The notes under the pieces were generated by a model, which searched no databases, had not been told where the DNA came from, and saw nothing but the letters and a program-made list of their open reading frames with translations. Positions 8,289-18,226 of a DNA stretch of 64,000 bases are shown here, piece after piece; position 1 is the stretch's first letter; each line of letters begins with the position of its first letter. The DNA is taken from contig JANQSD010000022.1 of NCBI GenBank assembly GCA_028284225.1, forward strand, positions 246,358-310,357, in the 5' to 3' direction. This stretch comes from Arenicellales bacterium. Its GTDB lineage: Bacteria > Pseudomonadota > Gammaproteobacteria > Arenicellales > JAHEKD01. The position numbers and the translations under genes are program-made.

Positions 8289-9800
8289 ATGAAGATTATT
8301 ACCGCCATAATGCAGCATGAAACCAATACGTTTTCGAGTATTGAAACACCACTTCGTGCTTTTACTGAACTATTGGGTTCCAGGGAAATACTTTCAGGCC
8401 ATAGGGCAATCAAGTTTTTCAAAGGAACACGAATGGCCATAGGTGCATTTATCGATTTGCTGCAAGCAGAGAATATTGACATTGCGTTGCCTCTGGCTGC
8501 TTATGCCGAGCCAAGTGCTGCAGTTGAGGATAATGCCTTTGATCAAATGTGTGATTGCATTTGTGATGCTGTGGCCCAGGGTTGTGACGGCATTATGCTT
8601 GATCTGCATGGAGCGATGGTTACTCAAAGTTATTTCGATGGAGAAGGTGAATTACTCAGGAGGATTCGGCAAGTCAACCCCCGAGTTCCAATCGCAGTGG
8701 CACTTGATTTTCATGCCAATATCAGCGATGAAATTTGTCAGCACGCGGATATCGTTACCGGCTATCGAACCTATCCACATGTGGATATGTATGAGTGCGG
8801 GTTACGTGCCGGAAGACTATTATTAAAGATGATCTATGGGCAAATTAAACCCTATACACGTTGGGCGAGAGCTCCAATGATGACTCACATGATCAAGCAA
8901 ACACCTGCCCTGGCACCTATGAAGCCGATTATGGATAAAGCTATTTGTAAAGAAACATCTGGTGATGTGCTGGCTGCAAGCGTATTCGGCGGCTTTCCTT
9001 TGGCAGATATTCCTTATGTAAGCCTGGCAGCTGTTGTTGTGCTGGACCAAAATGACCGTAAATCTCATCAATTAGCAGACGAACTGGTTTCGATGGCCTG
9101 GGAATCAAGAGCCGATTTTGTTTATGAACCTGAAACTTATGTCAATACTATTGCTTATGCTAAAACCTTAGCAGACGGACCTATCATACTGGCAGATCAT
9201 GGAGACAATGCCGGCGCAGGCGGCTCGCACGACAACATGTCAGTGGTTGCCGAAGTATTAAGGCAGGAACTAAAAAATGTTGCCGTTGCACCTATCGCTG
9301 ATCCACAGGCGGTGGATATCTTATGGCAAGCTGGTGAAGGTGCCGAAATAACCTTGCCTGTCGGTGGCAAAACCCCAACACCTTCGATTGGCTTAAAGGC
9401 TGAACCACTGGAACTTAATGGCTGTGTTAAAACTTTAACAGAACTTAAATTTGAAATTACGGGTCCGATGATGACTGGTTTTCAAGTCGACTTGGGGCGA
9501 AGTGTGCTATTTAAAGTCGGCTCAGTGGAAATGATTATAAGTGAGCGACGAACTGAACCCGCCGATCTGGGTTTTTTTACCAATATGGGGATTGAACCGC
9601 TGGAAAAACGCTATTTGCTATTAAAATCCCGGCAACACTTTCGAGCAGGATTTGAGCAAATCGCCAAACAAATATTACTCGTCGCCGGACCGGGAGTTTG
9701 CAGTTCAGATTACAGCATATTTCCATTTGAAAATCTAACCCGTCCGATTTACCCTCTAGATAAAGATATTACGTTCTCAGCTCAAACAAATAGAACCTGA
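8289..9800 (+). CDS. M81 family metallopeptidase (MlrC/microcystinase-like)
   Basis: This 503-residue protein matches the M81 family, named for MlrC, which finishes degradation of the cyclic peptide microcystin. Seen: an N-terminal QHETNTFS motif, GIMLDLHGAMVT with likely metal ligands, ALDFHANIS, GYRTYPHVDMYE, and ADHGDNAGAGGSHDN. Most members have unknown substrates; a zinc-dependent hydrolase of small peptides or amides is the safe reading. It lies between an ABC peptide-type receptor and a CocE-type hydrolase, consistent with import and breakdown of a peptide-like compound. Confidence 0.9.
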   Translation: MKIITAIMQHETNTFSSIETPLRAFTELLGSREILSGHRAIKFFKGTRMAIGAFIDLLQAENIDIALPLAAYAEPSAAVEDNAFDQMCDCICDAVAQGCDGIMLDLHGAMVTQSYFDGEGELLRRIRQVNPRVPIAVALDFHANISDEICQHADIVTGYRTYPHVDMYECGLRAGRLLLKMIYGQIKPYTRWARAPMMTHMIKQTPALAPMKPIMDKAICKETSGDVLAASVFGGFPLADIPYVSLAAVVVLDQNDRKSHQLADELVSMAWESRADFVYEPETYVNTIAYAKTLADGPIILADHGDNAGAGGSHDNMSVVAEVLRQELKNVAVAPIADPQAVDILWQAGEGAEITLPVGGKTPTPSIGLKAEPLELNGCVKTLTELKFEITGPMMTGFQVDLGRSVLFKVGSVEMIISERRTEPADLGFFTNMGIEPLEKRYLLLKSRQHFRAGFEQIAKQILLVAGPGVCSSDYSIFPFENLTRPIYPLDKDITFSAQTNRT

Positions 9801-9865
9801 TTCTTCACAAGATATTAAACAATAGTGCCTGCTACAAATAGTTAACAATTTATAGAATTTTCACT

Positions 9866-11872
9866 ATGGATCAGTCCCTGACTTGTCAAGTCAACGAAAT
9901 TGAAAATACCTGGATCAGGTTAAGTGATGGCGTCAAACTGGCTGCCAGAATCTGGATGCCGGAAAATTCCGGATCGAATCCAGTGCCGGGTATATTGGAA
10001 TATTTACCCTATCGTAAACGCGATGGAACGGCGATACGCGATGCATTGACTCATCCTTATTTTGCTGCGCATGGTTATGCATGTGTGCGGGTTGATATTC
10101 GTGGCAATGGAGAATCGGATGGCTTGATGGAAGATGAGTATCTCAAGCTCGAACAGGATGATGGGTTGGAAGTGATTAACTGGATTGCAGCTCAGCCCTG
10201 GTGTGATGGTAACGTAGGTATGATGGGCATCTCATGGGGTGGGTTTAATGGTTTGCAAATCGCTGCCCGCCAACCTGAAGCGCTCAAGGCTATTATTACC
10301 TTGTGCTCGACCGATGATCGATATGCTGACGATATTCATTATAAGGGCGGCGCAATGTTGCTGGAAAATATCGGTTGGGCGGCGACCATGTTTAGTTACT
10401 CAACTTCGCCACCTGACCCGCTGCTGGTGGGTAACGACTGGCTGGCGATCTGGCAGAACCGGCTTGAAAATATGCCTTTGCTGGCGCAAAAGTGGATGCA
10501 GCATCAAAGTCGGGATGAATATTGGCAGCATGGATCGATCTGTGAAGATTACTCTTCCATCAAAGCGGCAGTTTATTGCATGACAGGGTGGGCCGATGCC
10601 TATATTAATAGCGTTCCGCGGATGATGGAACATTTACAATGCCCCAAAAAAGCCTTAATCGGGCCCTGGCTGCATAAGTACCCGCATTTAGCATTACCGG
10701 AACCGCGAATAGGGTTCTTGCAAGAAGCTTTGCGTTGGTGGGATTATTGGCTTAAAGGCATTGATACCGGTATCATGGAAGAACCAGCTTGTACACTTTA
10801 TCTGCAAGAAAGTGTGCCGCCCAAAGCAAATTATGAGTACCGCGCCGGTCAGTGGATACAAACCGATGGTTGGCCTGATTCAAATAAGGTCACCATGCAA
10901 CACTGGTCGCTATCCGGTTACGGTCTGATTAATGAACCTCATAGTCTTGATACTAGCGTGAAAGTCGATTCGGCATTAACCACAGGCGTGCATAGCGGCG
11001 AATATATGGCGTTGTGGTTTGGGCCGGACTACCCTACCGATCAGCGCCGTGACGATGCCTTGTCAGTTTGTTTTGACACTGAAGTTTTGACCGCTGATTT
11101 GAACGTTGTTGGTAATCCAAAATTAAAGTTGAAGGTCAGCAGTGACAAAGCATGTGGTCAGTTGACAGCCCGTTTATCAGATATTGCCTCGGATGGACAA
11201 GTGACTCGTGTCACCTATGGCATGATAAATCTGAGCAATCGTGATGCACTGGAATCGGCGCAAGACGTTGCGCCAGGTGAAGCTTATGAAATCGAGTTGC
11301 AGCTGGACTTTATTGCCCAGACCATTCCCAAAGGTCACAAAATGCGGATTGCGTTATCCAGCAGTTATTTTCCATTACTCTGGCCGACACCCGAGAAAGC
11401 CGCTATTACACTTGAACCGGGAGCTCAATCACTGCTTTTGCCTGTTTATAACGGTGAACCCATTGAGAACCCATTCGAGCCACCAGTCAGCGCAGAACCG
11501 GAGAAAATTACCCAGCTGCGTGAGGCTTCAAACAAAAGAACAATCACTGAAGATGTGGCTACTGGCATCGTCAGTATTGATATTGAAGATGATTTCGGCT
11601 CTATGCGGTTTGACCAGCACGGAATGTGTGTCGAGCAAATTGCAAAGGAACATTACTCTGTTCATCTTGATGATCCGAACCAGACTAAAGCGCAAACGCA
11701 TTGGTATTACCGAACATCCAGAGACGGCTGGCAGGTTTCCACTGATACCTATATGACGATTACCTGTGACAAGGACAATTTTTATATCAAGGCCGAGTTG
11801 GTTGCATTTTTAGACGAGAAATTAGTGTTAGAAAAAAATTGGGATGAATCGGTTGCGCGTGTCGCAGTTTAA
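9866..11872 (+). CDS. CocE/NonD family hydrolase (X-Pro dipeptidyl-peptidase S15-like)
   Basis: This 668-residue serine hydrolase has an N-terminal alpha/beta core (LEYLPYRKRDGT, DIRGNGESDG), the nucleophile motif GISWGG, and probable acid/histidine partners in GWADAYINS and GPWLHKYP. A C-terminal jelly-roll domain follows (NPKLKLKVSSD, KMRIALSSSYFPLLWP). The family includes cocaine esterase and X-Pro dipeptidyl aminopeptidases. A final ~100 residues resemble a separate beta domain. It lies 65 bp downstream of the M81 gene. The substrate is unknown; peptide, amide or ester are all possible. Confidence 0.9.
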   Translation: MDQSLTCQVNEIENTWIRLSDGVKLAARIWMPENSGSNPVPGILEYLPYRKRDGTAIRDALTHPYFAAHGYACVRVDIRGNGESDGLMEDEYLKLEQDDGLEVINWIAAQPWCDGNVGMMGISWGGFNGLQIAARQPEALKAIITLCSTDDRYADDIHYKGGAMLLENIGWAATMFSYSTSPPDPLLVGNDWLAIWQNRLENMPLLAQKWMQHQSRDEYWQHGSICEDYSSIKAAVYCMTGWADAYINSVPRMMEHLQCPKKALIGPWLHKYPHLALPEPRIGFLQEALRWWDYWLKGIDTGIMEEPACTLYLQESVPPKANYEYRAGQWIQTDGWPDSNKVTMQHWSLSGYGLINEPHSLDTSVKVDSALTTGVHSGEYMALWFGPDYPTDQRRDDALSVCFDTEVLTADLNVVGNPKLKLKVSSDKACGQLTARLSDIASDGQVTRVTYGMINLSNRDALESAQDVAPGEAYEIELQLDFIAQTIPKGHKMRIALSSSYFPLLWPTPEKAAITLEPGAQSLLLPVYNGEPIENPFEPPVSAEPEKITQLREASNKRTITEDVATGIVSIDIEDDFGSMRFDQHGMCVEQIAKEHYSVHLDDPNQTKAQTHWYYRTSRDGWQVSTDTYMTITCDKDNFYIKAELVAFLDEKLVLEKNWDESVARVAV

Positions 11873-11880
11873 GTTGCGTT

Positions 11881-11957
11881 TATCTCAAAATGCACATTTA
11901 GACTGAGTAAACTGTGCCTTTTCGCTCACCTGAACATCGTTCGGCTATTTTGAGATA
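11881..11957. repeat. long inverted repeat downstream of the CocE hydrolase gene
   Basis: TATCTCAAAAT (11881-11891) mirrors ATTTTGAGATA (11947-11957) exactly over 11 bp. Inside, GCACATTTA and TAAACTGTGC form a second near-perfect hairpin around 11892-11917. It lies between two plus-strand genes and may be a terminator or processed RNA structure. Confidence 0.45.
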
Positions 11958-12005
11958 GATTTTAATAATGACTATAATCCAGCCTTTAATTGATATGGTT
12001 CTATT

Positions 12006-12482
12006 TTGATTTCCGAACAAGAAATTTCCTCTGTGGCTGCTGTTATTCAAATAGCGATTGCACCTGTTTTTTTATTGGCAGGTATCTCAGCCTTGCTGGC
12101 GGTGATGACTAACCGATTGACTCGAGTGATTGACCGATGGCGCACCCTGGAACGGGCTTTAGCAAAAATGACGGATAAAGAAAGTCAGCGAATTTTAGAA
12201 AAAGAAATGAAGAACCAGTTCAAACGTGGACGTTATATTAATGTTGCCATCACGCTAGCGACCGTCAGTGCGCTATTAGTTTGTGCAGTGATTGTGTCGT
12301 TATTTTTAGGCACATTTTTTGGTAAAAATGCCACCTTGATTATTGCGGCATTATTTATTTGCTGCATGTGTGTGTTGATTTTCGCCTTGGGATTTTTTCT
12401 GGCAGAGGTACTGATTGCAACACGCACACTGCGTAAAGGCTTGTATACCATTGAATCACTTATTCATTTCGATAAGCCATAG
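12006..12482 (+). CDS. DUF2721 family membrane protein
   Basis: The protein has 158 residues with three predicted membrane helices (about 8-32, 75-100, 108-135). The conserved block AIAPVFLLAGISALLAVMTNRLTRVIDRW followed by charged residues is typical of DUF2721, whose function is unknown. The start is a TTG; the next in-frame ATG would delete the first helix, so TTG is preferred. Confidence 0.82.
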   Translation: MISEQEISSVAAVIQIAIAPVFLLAGISALLAVMTNRLTRVIDRWRTLERALAKMTDKESQRILEKEMKNQFKRGRYINVAITLATVSALLVCAVIVSLFLGTFFGKNATLIIAALFICCMCVLIFALGFFLAEVLIATRTLRKGLYTIESLIHFDKP

Positions 12483-12490
12483 TGCAACCG

Positions 12491-13057
12491 TTATCCACCA
12501 ACCAGGCTGACACCGGCAATATATTTATGCAGTGAGAAAAATACAACATACATGACCAGAGATATAATCAAATTTCTGAGCGTGCGTGCCATTGGTGCAG
12601 GTTCAGGTTTGACCCATTCGCCTTCGCGTTTATTGACAAAAATCATTTGAATAATAATCCAGACAAAAAACGATCCGAACAACAGCACAGATCGGGTCTC
12701 TCCATTCGCTAGAAGGTGCGCCGCTGCCCAGATTAATACAGCGGTCATCATGGGATGGCGAACCAGACGCTGAATAATAGTTTTGCCATTGGACGCACCG
12801 AACAAAATAAAGGCGATCAGCATCAGTAGCATAGTAATATGCTTGGTCCAATAGGGCGCAACATAAGCATATTCGACAGGTGTACTGCGCCAACCGAATA
12901 TGATCATCAGCATGGCTGCTAGAACCACCAATGAAAAAATACCACGCCAGGTTTTTTCACCGGCGGCATTGATCACACCGTTTTTGATGCCCGGTGCTAG
13001 TGCGAGTGAAAGATGGGCTAGAATGAATAGACTGATTCCTGCAATAAGTAAGGTCAT
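12491..13057 (-). CDS. NnrU family membrane protein
   Basis: This 188-residue polytopic protein has about five helices and an early histidine in LFILAHLSLALAPG. It also has WRSTPVEYAYVAP and RHPMMTAVLIWAAAHLLANGE, characteristic of NnrU, first noted next to nitric-oxide respiration genes. No denitrification gene is present here, so that role is not supported locally. It is convergent with the DUF2721 gene and divergent from the methyltransferase at 13121. Confidence 0.85.
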   Translation of the reverse strand: MTLLIAGISLFILAHLSLALAPGIKNGVINAAGEKTWRGIFSLVVLAAMLMIIFGWRSTPVEYAYVAPYWTKHITMLLMLIAFILFGASNGKTIIQRLVRHPMMTAVLIWAAAHLLANGETRSVLLFGSFFVWIIIQMIFVNKREGEWVKPEPAPMARTLRNLIISLVMYVVFFSLHKYIAGVSLVGG

Positions 13058-13120
13058 GGTGGTTCAACTTTATGTATATTCGGGCGTTATTTTATCACTG
13101 CAGATGAATATAATTGCTGC

Positions 13121-14053
13121 ATGAAGCAAAATAATAGTTTTAAAAATTTAATTGATGCAGGTAAGCTAATTGTCCTTGACGGAGGGTTGTCAAATCAGCT
13201 TGAAGCGCAAGGTTGCAACTTAACTACCTCACTGTGGTCGGCAGAATTATTGCTGAATAATCCACAAGCCATCATCGATGCGCATCTTGCTTATTTGAAT
13301 GCCGGTGCCCAGATCATTACCAGCTCGAGTTATCAGGCTTCGATTGAAGGATTTATGTCAAAGGGGTTATCCGAATCACAAGCCGAAGACTTGATATTGA
13401 TTTCAGTCAAGTTGGCTGAAAAAGCAATTGAAAATTTCATGGTTAATCATCCAAATTCTGTCAGACCATTAATTGCAGCCAGCATTGGGCCTTATGGCGC
13501 GTATCTGGCTGATGGCTCGGAATATACAGGTCATTATGGTACTAGCAATGATGAGCTAATGAAATTTCATTCGCAGAGGCTCCGCCTTCTTGATCAAAGT
13601 AGAGCAGATATTCTGGCCTGTGAAACCATCCCGAGCTATCAAGAAGCCAAGATATTAGTAGAGCTGCTGAATAGGGTTGAAACACCGGCCTGGATAAGTT
13701 TTTCCTGCTCCAGCGGGCAGCATATAAACGACGGCACTGATATTGAGCAGGTAGCCAGATTATTTGTTCATCATTCAAAGGTATTGGCGCTCGGCATTAA
13801 TTGCACCGCCCCCGAGTACGTCAGTGAGCTGATTGATCGGATTAAATCTGTAGTTGCCGATAAAGCAATTGTGGTTTATCCAAATGCAGGTGAAGATTAT
13901 GATGCGAACACCAAAACCTGGCTAACTGATGGTGCTGATTTCGATTTTTGCGATAGGGTCGGTCAGTGGTACCAACAGGGTGCACAAATTATCGGTGGTT
14001 GTTGCCGGATTGGTCCTGAGCAGATCAAAGCTATCACTGACAAGCTTAGTTAA
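13121..14053 (+). CDS. homocysteine S-methyltransferase family protein
   Basis: The 310 residues match the MmuM-like family, which makes methionine from homocysteine using S-methylmethionine or S-adenosylmethionine as methyl donor. Seen: LDGGLSNQLEAQG at the N-terminus, SIGPYGAYLADGSEYTGHYG, and the three zinc-binding cysteines in GINCTAP and GGCCRIGP. Length is normal for MmuM. The gene is followed after 2 bp by a VOC-family gene, probably cotranscribed. Exact donor specificity is not deducible. Confidence 0.9.
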   Translation: MKQNNSFKNLIDAGKLIVLDGGLSNQLEAQGCNLTTSLWSAELLLNNPQAIIDAHLAYLNAGAQIITSSSYQASIEGFMSKGLSESQAEDLILISVKLAEKAIENFMVNHPNSVRPLIAASIGPYGAYLADGSEYTGHYGTSNDELMKFHSQRLRLLDQSRADILACETIPSYQEAKILVELLNRVETPAWISFSCSSGQHINDGTDIEQVARLFVHHSKVLALGINCTAPEYVSELIDRIKSVVADKAIVVYPNAGEDYDANTKTWLTDGADFDFCDRVGQWYQQGAQIIGGCCRIGPEQIKAITDKLS

Positions 14054-14055
14054 CT

Positions 14056-14718
14056 ATGAGTAGTAAGGTAAATTTCGATCACCTGGTTATCGCCGCAACC
14101 GATTTATCCTGCGGTGTTGATTATGTCAAACAGGTTTTGGGTGTTGAAATGCCGTATGGTGGCGAACATGAAAAAATGGGCACTCACAACCACTTGATGT
14201 GCTTGGGGCGCGATTGCTTTATTGAAGTTATTGCTGTCAATCCGGTTGCTAATCAGCCTCTTAGGCCACGTTGGTATGGCCTGGACGATCCGTTTGTGCG
14301 TCAAACTATCACACAAGGCCCAAGGTTGATCGGCTGGGTGGTCAATACCGATAACATCACTAATCTACTGGGACAAGTGCAATTTCAATTTGGTCAAGCG
14401 GAGTTGATATCCCGTGGAATGCTGGACTGGTATTTTGCACTGCCACAGGATGGCAGATTGCTTGGGTCTGGATTGATACCCTATGTGATGCAATGGAATA
14501 CGGACATTCATCCTGCAACATCGATGTCGGATTTAGGTTGCAGATTACAGTGCTTAGAGATTTATCATCCACAGGCGGATTGGCTGCAAGGCATTTTGGC
14601 CCAGTTAAATGCAGTTGAGTTAGTTACTGTGCATCAGCTTGAAAAAAATACAAGTGCTTATATGACTGCGACTATTCAGACACCTTTAGGTTCTAAGCAG
14701 TTATGCACTGGAGTCTAG
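14056..14718 (+). CDS. VOC/glyoxalase-like domain protein
   Basis: This 220-residue protein begins NFDHLVIAATDLSCGVDYVKQVLGVEMPYGGEH with HNHLMCLG soon after, the pattern of the Glyoxalase_3 (VOC fold) family. Histidine 11 and the HNH segment are candidate metal ligands. It directly follows the methyltransferase gene with a 2-bp gap. The reaction is unknown. Confidence 0.8.
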   Translation: MSSKVNFDHLVIAATDLSCGVDYVKQVLGVEMPYGGEHEKMGTHNHLMCLGRDCFIEVIAVNPVANQPLRPRWYGLDDPFVRQTITQGPRLIGWVVNTDNITNLLGQVQFQFGQAELISRGMLDWYFALPQDGRLLGSGLIPYVMQWNTDIHPATSMSDLGCRLQCLEIYHPQADWLQGILAQLNAVELVTVHQLEKNTSAYMTATIQTPLGSKQLCTGV

Positions 14719-14734
14719 GGTCGATTTACTGCTG

Positions 14735-15907
14735 CTAGTCTTCTTCCAGTATTAACATCAAAATCGGCAAAATATTATTTGCCCTGGTTGACGGTGGTGA
14801 TGGTATGGGGGGTGGCTGTCTACCCCATCCCGCACCAGTGATACTGATTTTATTCAACCAGGTATTCCAGCGCCCCCATTCGCCACTTGGGCCGGTATAA
14901 GCATAGGCGATGTACTCGGAAGCTCCCATCTGGGACTGACCCAGAAAATTGCCGGACATACCCAGGTTATGTGCTGTGGGTTGTATATTGGCTGTGATAT
15001 TATCGTTGGTGATGGGTTGAAATCTTAGGCCATCAGAGGATTGCCAGACATGCACATAGCTATTGGTTGAGAAGCGATTACCGATAGCCATGGCGATAAA
15101 ACGATTTACTTCGGGCAAATATTTGACGGCAGTCTGATCTTCTTTGAAGTCTCGATTAGCGATTGCATAGCCACGATCAGTTAGATTGCCCGGCCAGTTG
15201 GCATTATTAATTGCAGTGGTGGCAACACGGGTCTTTGGTGTACCTTGATTTTCCGTGTAGTAAAGGTAAAGTGTGTTTCCTTTGACGATCATATTAGGTT
15301 CACCCAAACCCCATCTGTTGGCCAGGCCGGTGTAGCGCAGTATAGCCTTGGGATTGCCTCCCCAGCCGCTACCATTCCACTTCTGGTAATTCCTGTCGGG
15401 GCTGGTTGAACGAGCAACAAACACATGATTATTTAAGCCGCCGGTTGCGCCGATGTCATCGGTTGCAGTGTAAGCCATATAATAATAACCGCCTACCTTG
15501 ATGACATTCGGATCACACACTGCAGTGCCGTCCTCACTGCCAGGGGTGGCACTAAGAGCAATAGTTTCTTCGCTCCAGGTCACACCACCGTTGGTGGAGT
15601 GTTTATAGCGTATGAAATCAGCAATACCTTGTTCTTCATCACCCTCTGAGCAGGCCCAGAAATGCAGGTGATTATTGTTGTAGCGAATCAGTGCAGGACC
15701 ATAGCGGTAGGATGCATCTGTATTTAGACCTGTTCCATCCCAGGGCCAATCGGGTGGCCAATAAGACGGTCTGGGTAAATAAGTTGCGTCATGAATCATG
15801 CGGCCGGGTAAAGCACTGACTGACAATGAGGATTGTGCAATGACCTGGCTAGGTGAAGCCAGTGACAGGCATAGGTAAAGTAATAGTGTGAATGAAAAAA
15901 ATTTCAA
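14735..15907 (-). CDS. secreted beta-propeller protein, GH43/sialidase-like
   Basis: The protein has 390 residues. An N-terminal signal peptide ends near VIAQSS (~residue 26). The body shows repeated blade-like segments with aromatic and asparagine-rich turns (PALIRYNNNHLHFWACSEG, SEETIALS, DPNVIKVGGYYYMAYTATDD, GLGEPNMIVKGNTLYLYYTENQ), the pattern of five-bladed glycosidase propellers such as GH43. The tail is proline-rich (PPPIPSPPS) and ends in a short hydrophobic stretch. The only start encoding the signal peptide is a TTG. Glycan hydrolysis is inferred from fold only. Confidence 0.7.
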   Translation of the reverse strand: MKFFSFTLLLYLCLSLASPSQVIAQSSLSVSALPGRMIHDATYLPRPSYWPPDWPWDGTGLNTDASYRYGPALIRYNNNHLHFWACSEGDEEQGIADFIRYKHSTNGGVTWSEETIALSATPGSEDGTAVCDPNVIKVGGYYYMAYTATDDIGATGGLNNHVFVARSTSPDRNYQKWNGSGWGGNPKAILRYTGLANRWGLGEPNMIVKGNTLYLYYTENQGTPKTRVATTAINNANWPGNLTDRGYAIANRDFKEDQTAVKYLPEVNRFIAMAIGNRFSTNSYVHVWQSSDGLRFQPITNDNITANIQPTAHNLGMSGNFLGQSQMGASEYIAYAYTGPSGEWGRWNTWLNKISITGAGWGRQPPPIPSPPSTRANNILPILMLILEED

Positions 15908-16000
15908 AAAACAATTTCAGATCATAGAGTTACGTGAACTTTAACAGGTAACTTGCCAACTATTCAAGCTGAAAATACTATTTAAGTGATACGAGGGTGT

Positions 16001-17245
16001 TCAATCATAGGCAGGTTGGGTTAGATCATCACGACTGAGGCGGTAAGCATACCATGCCAATAAACTGGCAATTAAAACATACACAGAACCTGCGAAAGTC
16101 AGTTTTTCTACACTGACGCCACGATCGAAAAACCATCCCAGAATAAAGGGTGATAGTGCCGATGAAAATACCATCATTGAAGTCGATAAGGACTTAATCG
16201 AACCCAGGTATTTATTGCCGTAAAGTTCAGAATAAAAAGGGCCGGAAAGTGTGTTTACAAAGCCTGACGAAAGTCCCAGTAATAACATAAAGCCCACTGC
16301 CGTAAATGTATGAGACGACATAGAGAGTAATAGTAAACCTAAGCCAAGTGGTAAGGGTGCTATAGCAATAAGCCTTGCTGCATCATATTTGTCCACCAGA
16401 TGGCCGGCGTAGAGTGAAAATAAAAAAGCTACGCTGGCATAGACACTGAACAACATACCCCACATCGACAACGACCAACCTTTAGACTCAATTAAATGAA
16501 TCTGGTGGAAGATGAAGCCCGTGAATAATATCGAGTGAGCAAGCAATCCAGGCAGGAACATATAAAAACGTTTGTCTGCAAGTACTTCCGAACGAGTCCA
16601 CTGCCGACGCCTATAAGTTCTTTCAGTGATTTGTGGGTTTTCTACATCCTTTAAATAATTTGCATGGCGAATATCATGATTGCGTAGTAAATATAAAATT
16701 GCAGGAACCATGATAATTAATAAAGTTACACCTGTAACTTGCCAGGTGCTGCGCCAGCCGAGCCAGAATATCAGACCAATAATGATGCTGGGCATCACTG
16801 CCTCGGAGAGTGAATAGCCAGTCTGACTAATGGCCGTGGCTTTACCCTTTATAGGCTCCAGGTACCGGACCATGGTGGTAACACTGGTGAGTGTTTTTAA
16901 ACCTTGCCCAATATGTCTGGTGACAAAGATGCTGATTAAAAGCATGATTGCACCATGGCTGAACGAAATCAGCAGGCAGCCAATAAAAGAACCGACGACG
17001 ATAAAAATACTGAATTTTTTTAGATCGATGCGATCAACCAGTGTGCCTGTGTAAACGATCGCAGCAGCACTGAGCAAGGTTGCAAACGAATAAATGCCAC
17101 CGAACTGACCATGTGTTAACGACAATTCTTCACGAATGGCACCACTGAATAAAGATATAAAAAACGTTTGGCCAGGTGCTGACCAGAAAGAAAGTAAAAA
17201 TCCGAACAGCAAAAGCCGCCACTCGGTAGCAAGTAGTTTGTTCAC
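16001..17245 (-). CDS. MFS transporter
   Basis: The 414 residues have twelve predicted helices and typical major-facilitator landmarks: LSLTHGQFGGIYSFATLLSAA then TLVDRIDLKKF in the 2-3 loop, and AGHLVDKYDAARL in the second half. The start is GTG. It has no obvious enzyme partner and the substrate is unknown; the general look is that of oxalate/formate or monocarboxylate-type MFS members. Confidence 0.88.
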   Translation of the reverse strand: MNKLLATEWRLLLFGFLLSFWSAPGQTFFISLFSGAIREELSLTHGQFGGIYSFATLLSAAAIVYTGTLVDRIDLKKFSIFIVVGSFIGCLLISFSHGAIMLLISIFVTRHIGQGLKTLTSVTTMVRYLEPIKGKATAISQTGYSLSEAVMPSIIIGLIFWLGWRSTWQVTGVTLLIIMVPAILYLLRNHDIRHANYLKDVENPQITERTYRRRQWTRSEVLADKRFYMFLPGLLAHSILFTGFIFHQIHLIESKGWSLSMWGMLFSVYASVAFLFSLYAGHLVDKYDAARLIAIAPLPLGLGLLLLSMSSHTFTAVGFMLLLGLSSGFVNTLSGPFYSELYGNKYLGSIKSLSTSMMVFSSALSPFILGWFFDRGVSVEKLTFAGSVYVLIASLLAWYAYRLSRDDLTQPAYD

Positions 17246-17368
17246 AGGCCGAAGTAGATTTAATCAGCCTGAGTGTATATCAATTATTATTTGAACTAAC
17301 AACTATTTACAAGACGAGGTCTTATCTAAAAGCAAAAATCCTATTTATGAGATAACTTGTATGCAATC

Positions 17369-17569
17369 TTAAGCTTGCTCATAAGCTAACATTACAACGC
17401 CAAGCTTCTTTTCAGCTTGCTGCAGATTCGCCAGTTCAGATTCTGAAAGTTCAGCAAATTTGGGTTCCGGTTCGACCGCGACAATAACTTTATCGATGTC
17501 ATCTTCCAGTGTTTGTATTACTTCCAGCTCCTGATCAGAGATCTGTGCGGGATGATATTGAGATGCCAT
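17369..17569 (-). CDS. small acidic protein of unknown function
   Basis: This 66-residue highly acidic, soluble protein is mostly predicted helix (ISDQELEVIQTLEDDIDKVIV, ELSESELANLQQAEKKLG). A clear GGAGG lies 6-7 bp before the ATG, which supports a real gene. I do not recognise a family. Confidence 0.65.
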   Translation of the reverse strand: MASQYHPAQISDQELEVIQTLEDDIDKVIVAVEPEPKFAELSESELANLQQAEKKLGVVMLAYEQA

Positions 17570-17709
17570 AACGTCCTCCGTATCTGAGACATATTGTCCA
17601 GTATAGCAAATTTAAGGTGAAGCTTAATCACGTTCAGCCTGCCTCGATTGAGTCCAAACCCATCTCAGCGAGATGATTTTAGCAATGGGCAACAGACCCT
17701 AGGTCAAGG

Positions 17710-18192
17710 CTAAACCGGATCATCTAATGCAACACGAATTACGGCTGATGTCATCCAGCAGTTTTCATAAGGGGCATCGCTTTGTTTGTTGAGCCTGAAA
17801 ATATACGCCGCTTTAGTGCCGTCTTCTGCAGTGATGATAATAGGTACATTAGCACTGGTGTTATAGTTTTGAGTTGGTCCGATTTCTAAATTCGAATAAC
17901 CCAACATAGGTGCATAGGTCGGATTATCAAAAAGTGTTTTAAAGCGCTCTAGTGGTCCTGTTTGAGCTTTATTAGCCGGTGAGGCAAATCGATAAGTGAT
18001 TTCGATGCCGGTACCCTGAACTGGAGAGTCATGATTCTTAAGTGCATTCATCTGGATTTGCACCACATCAGCAGGGGAATATTTAGGATCCGGAACAAGC
18101 TTATCAGACTCAGATGTATTAGCGCTTAAACACCCCATCAAGCTCAGTAAAAAAGAAAGCGTAATAATTACTTTTTTTGTCTGATTCTTCAT
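17710..18192 (-). CDS. DUF4864-like lipoprotein
   Basis: The ATG at 18192 gives 160 residues starting MKNQTKKVII, with a lipobox (LSLMGCLS), so it is probably a lipoprotein. The frame also extends to a TTG at 18219. The body (VVQIQMNALKN--ITYRFASPANKAQTGPLERFKTLF, TYAPMLGY, then an ENCWMTSAVIRV strand) resembles DUF4864, an NTF2-like domain of unknown function. It is 7 bp downstream of the ycaQ stop as transcribed. Confidence 0.72.
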   Translation of the reverse strand: MKNQTKKVIITLSFLLSLMGCLSANTSESDKLVPDPKYSPADVVQIQMNALKNHDSPVQGTGIEITYRFASPANKAQTGPLERFKTLFDNPTYAPMLGYSNLEIGPTQNYNTSANVPIIITAEDGTKAAYIFRLNKQSDAPYENCWMTSAVIRVALDDPV

Positions 18193-18226
18193 ACGAATAA
18201 GTTTATTTAGTCTTAGCAAACATCTA

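Noticed and set aside
11241..11756. 171-codon plus-strand frame
   Set aside because: It is a shadow in another frame of the CocE hydrolase gene, whose conserved domain continues through this region.
12491..13057. Denitrification role for the NnrU-like protein
   Set aside because: No nitrite or nitric-oxide reductase gene is in the window; the name reflects family only.
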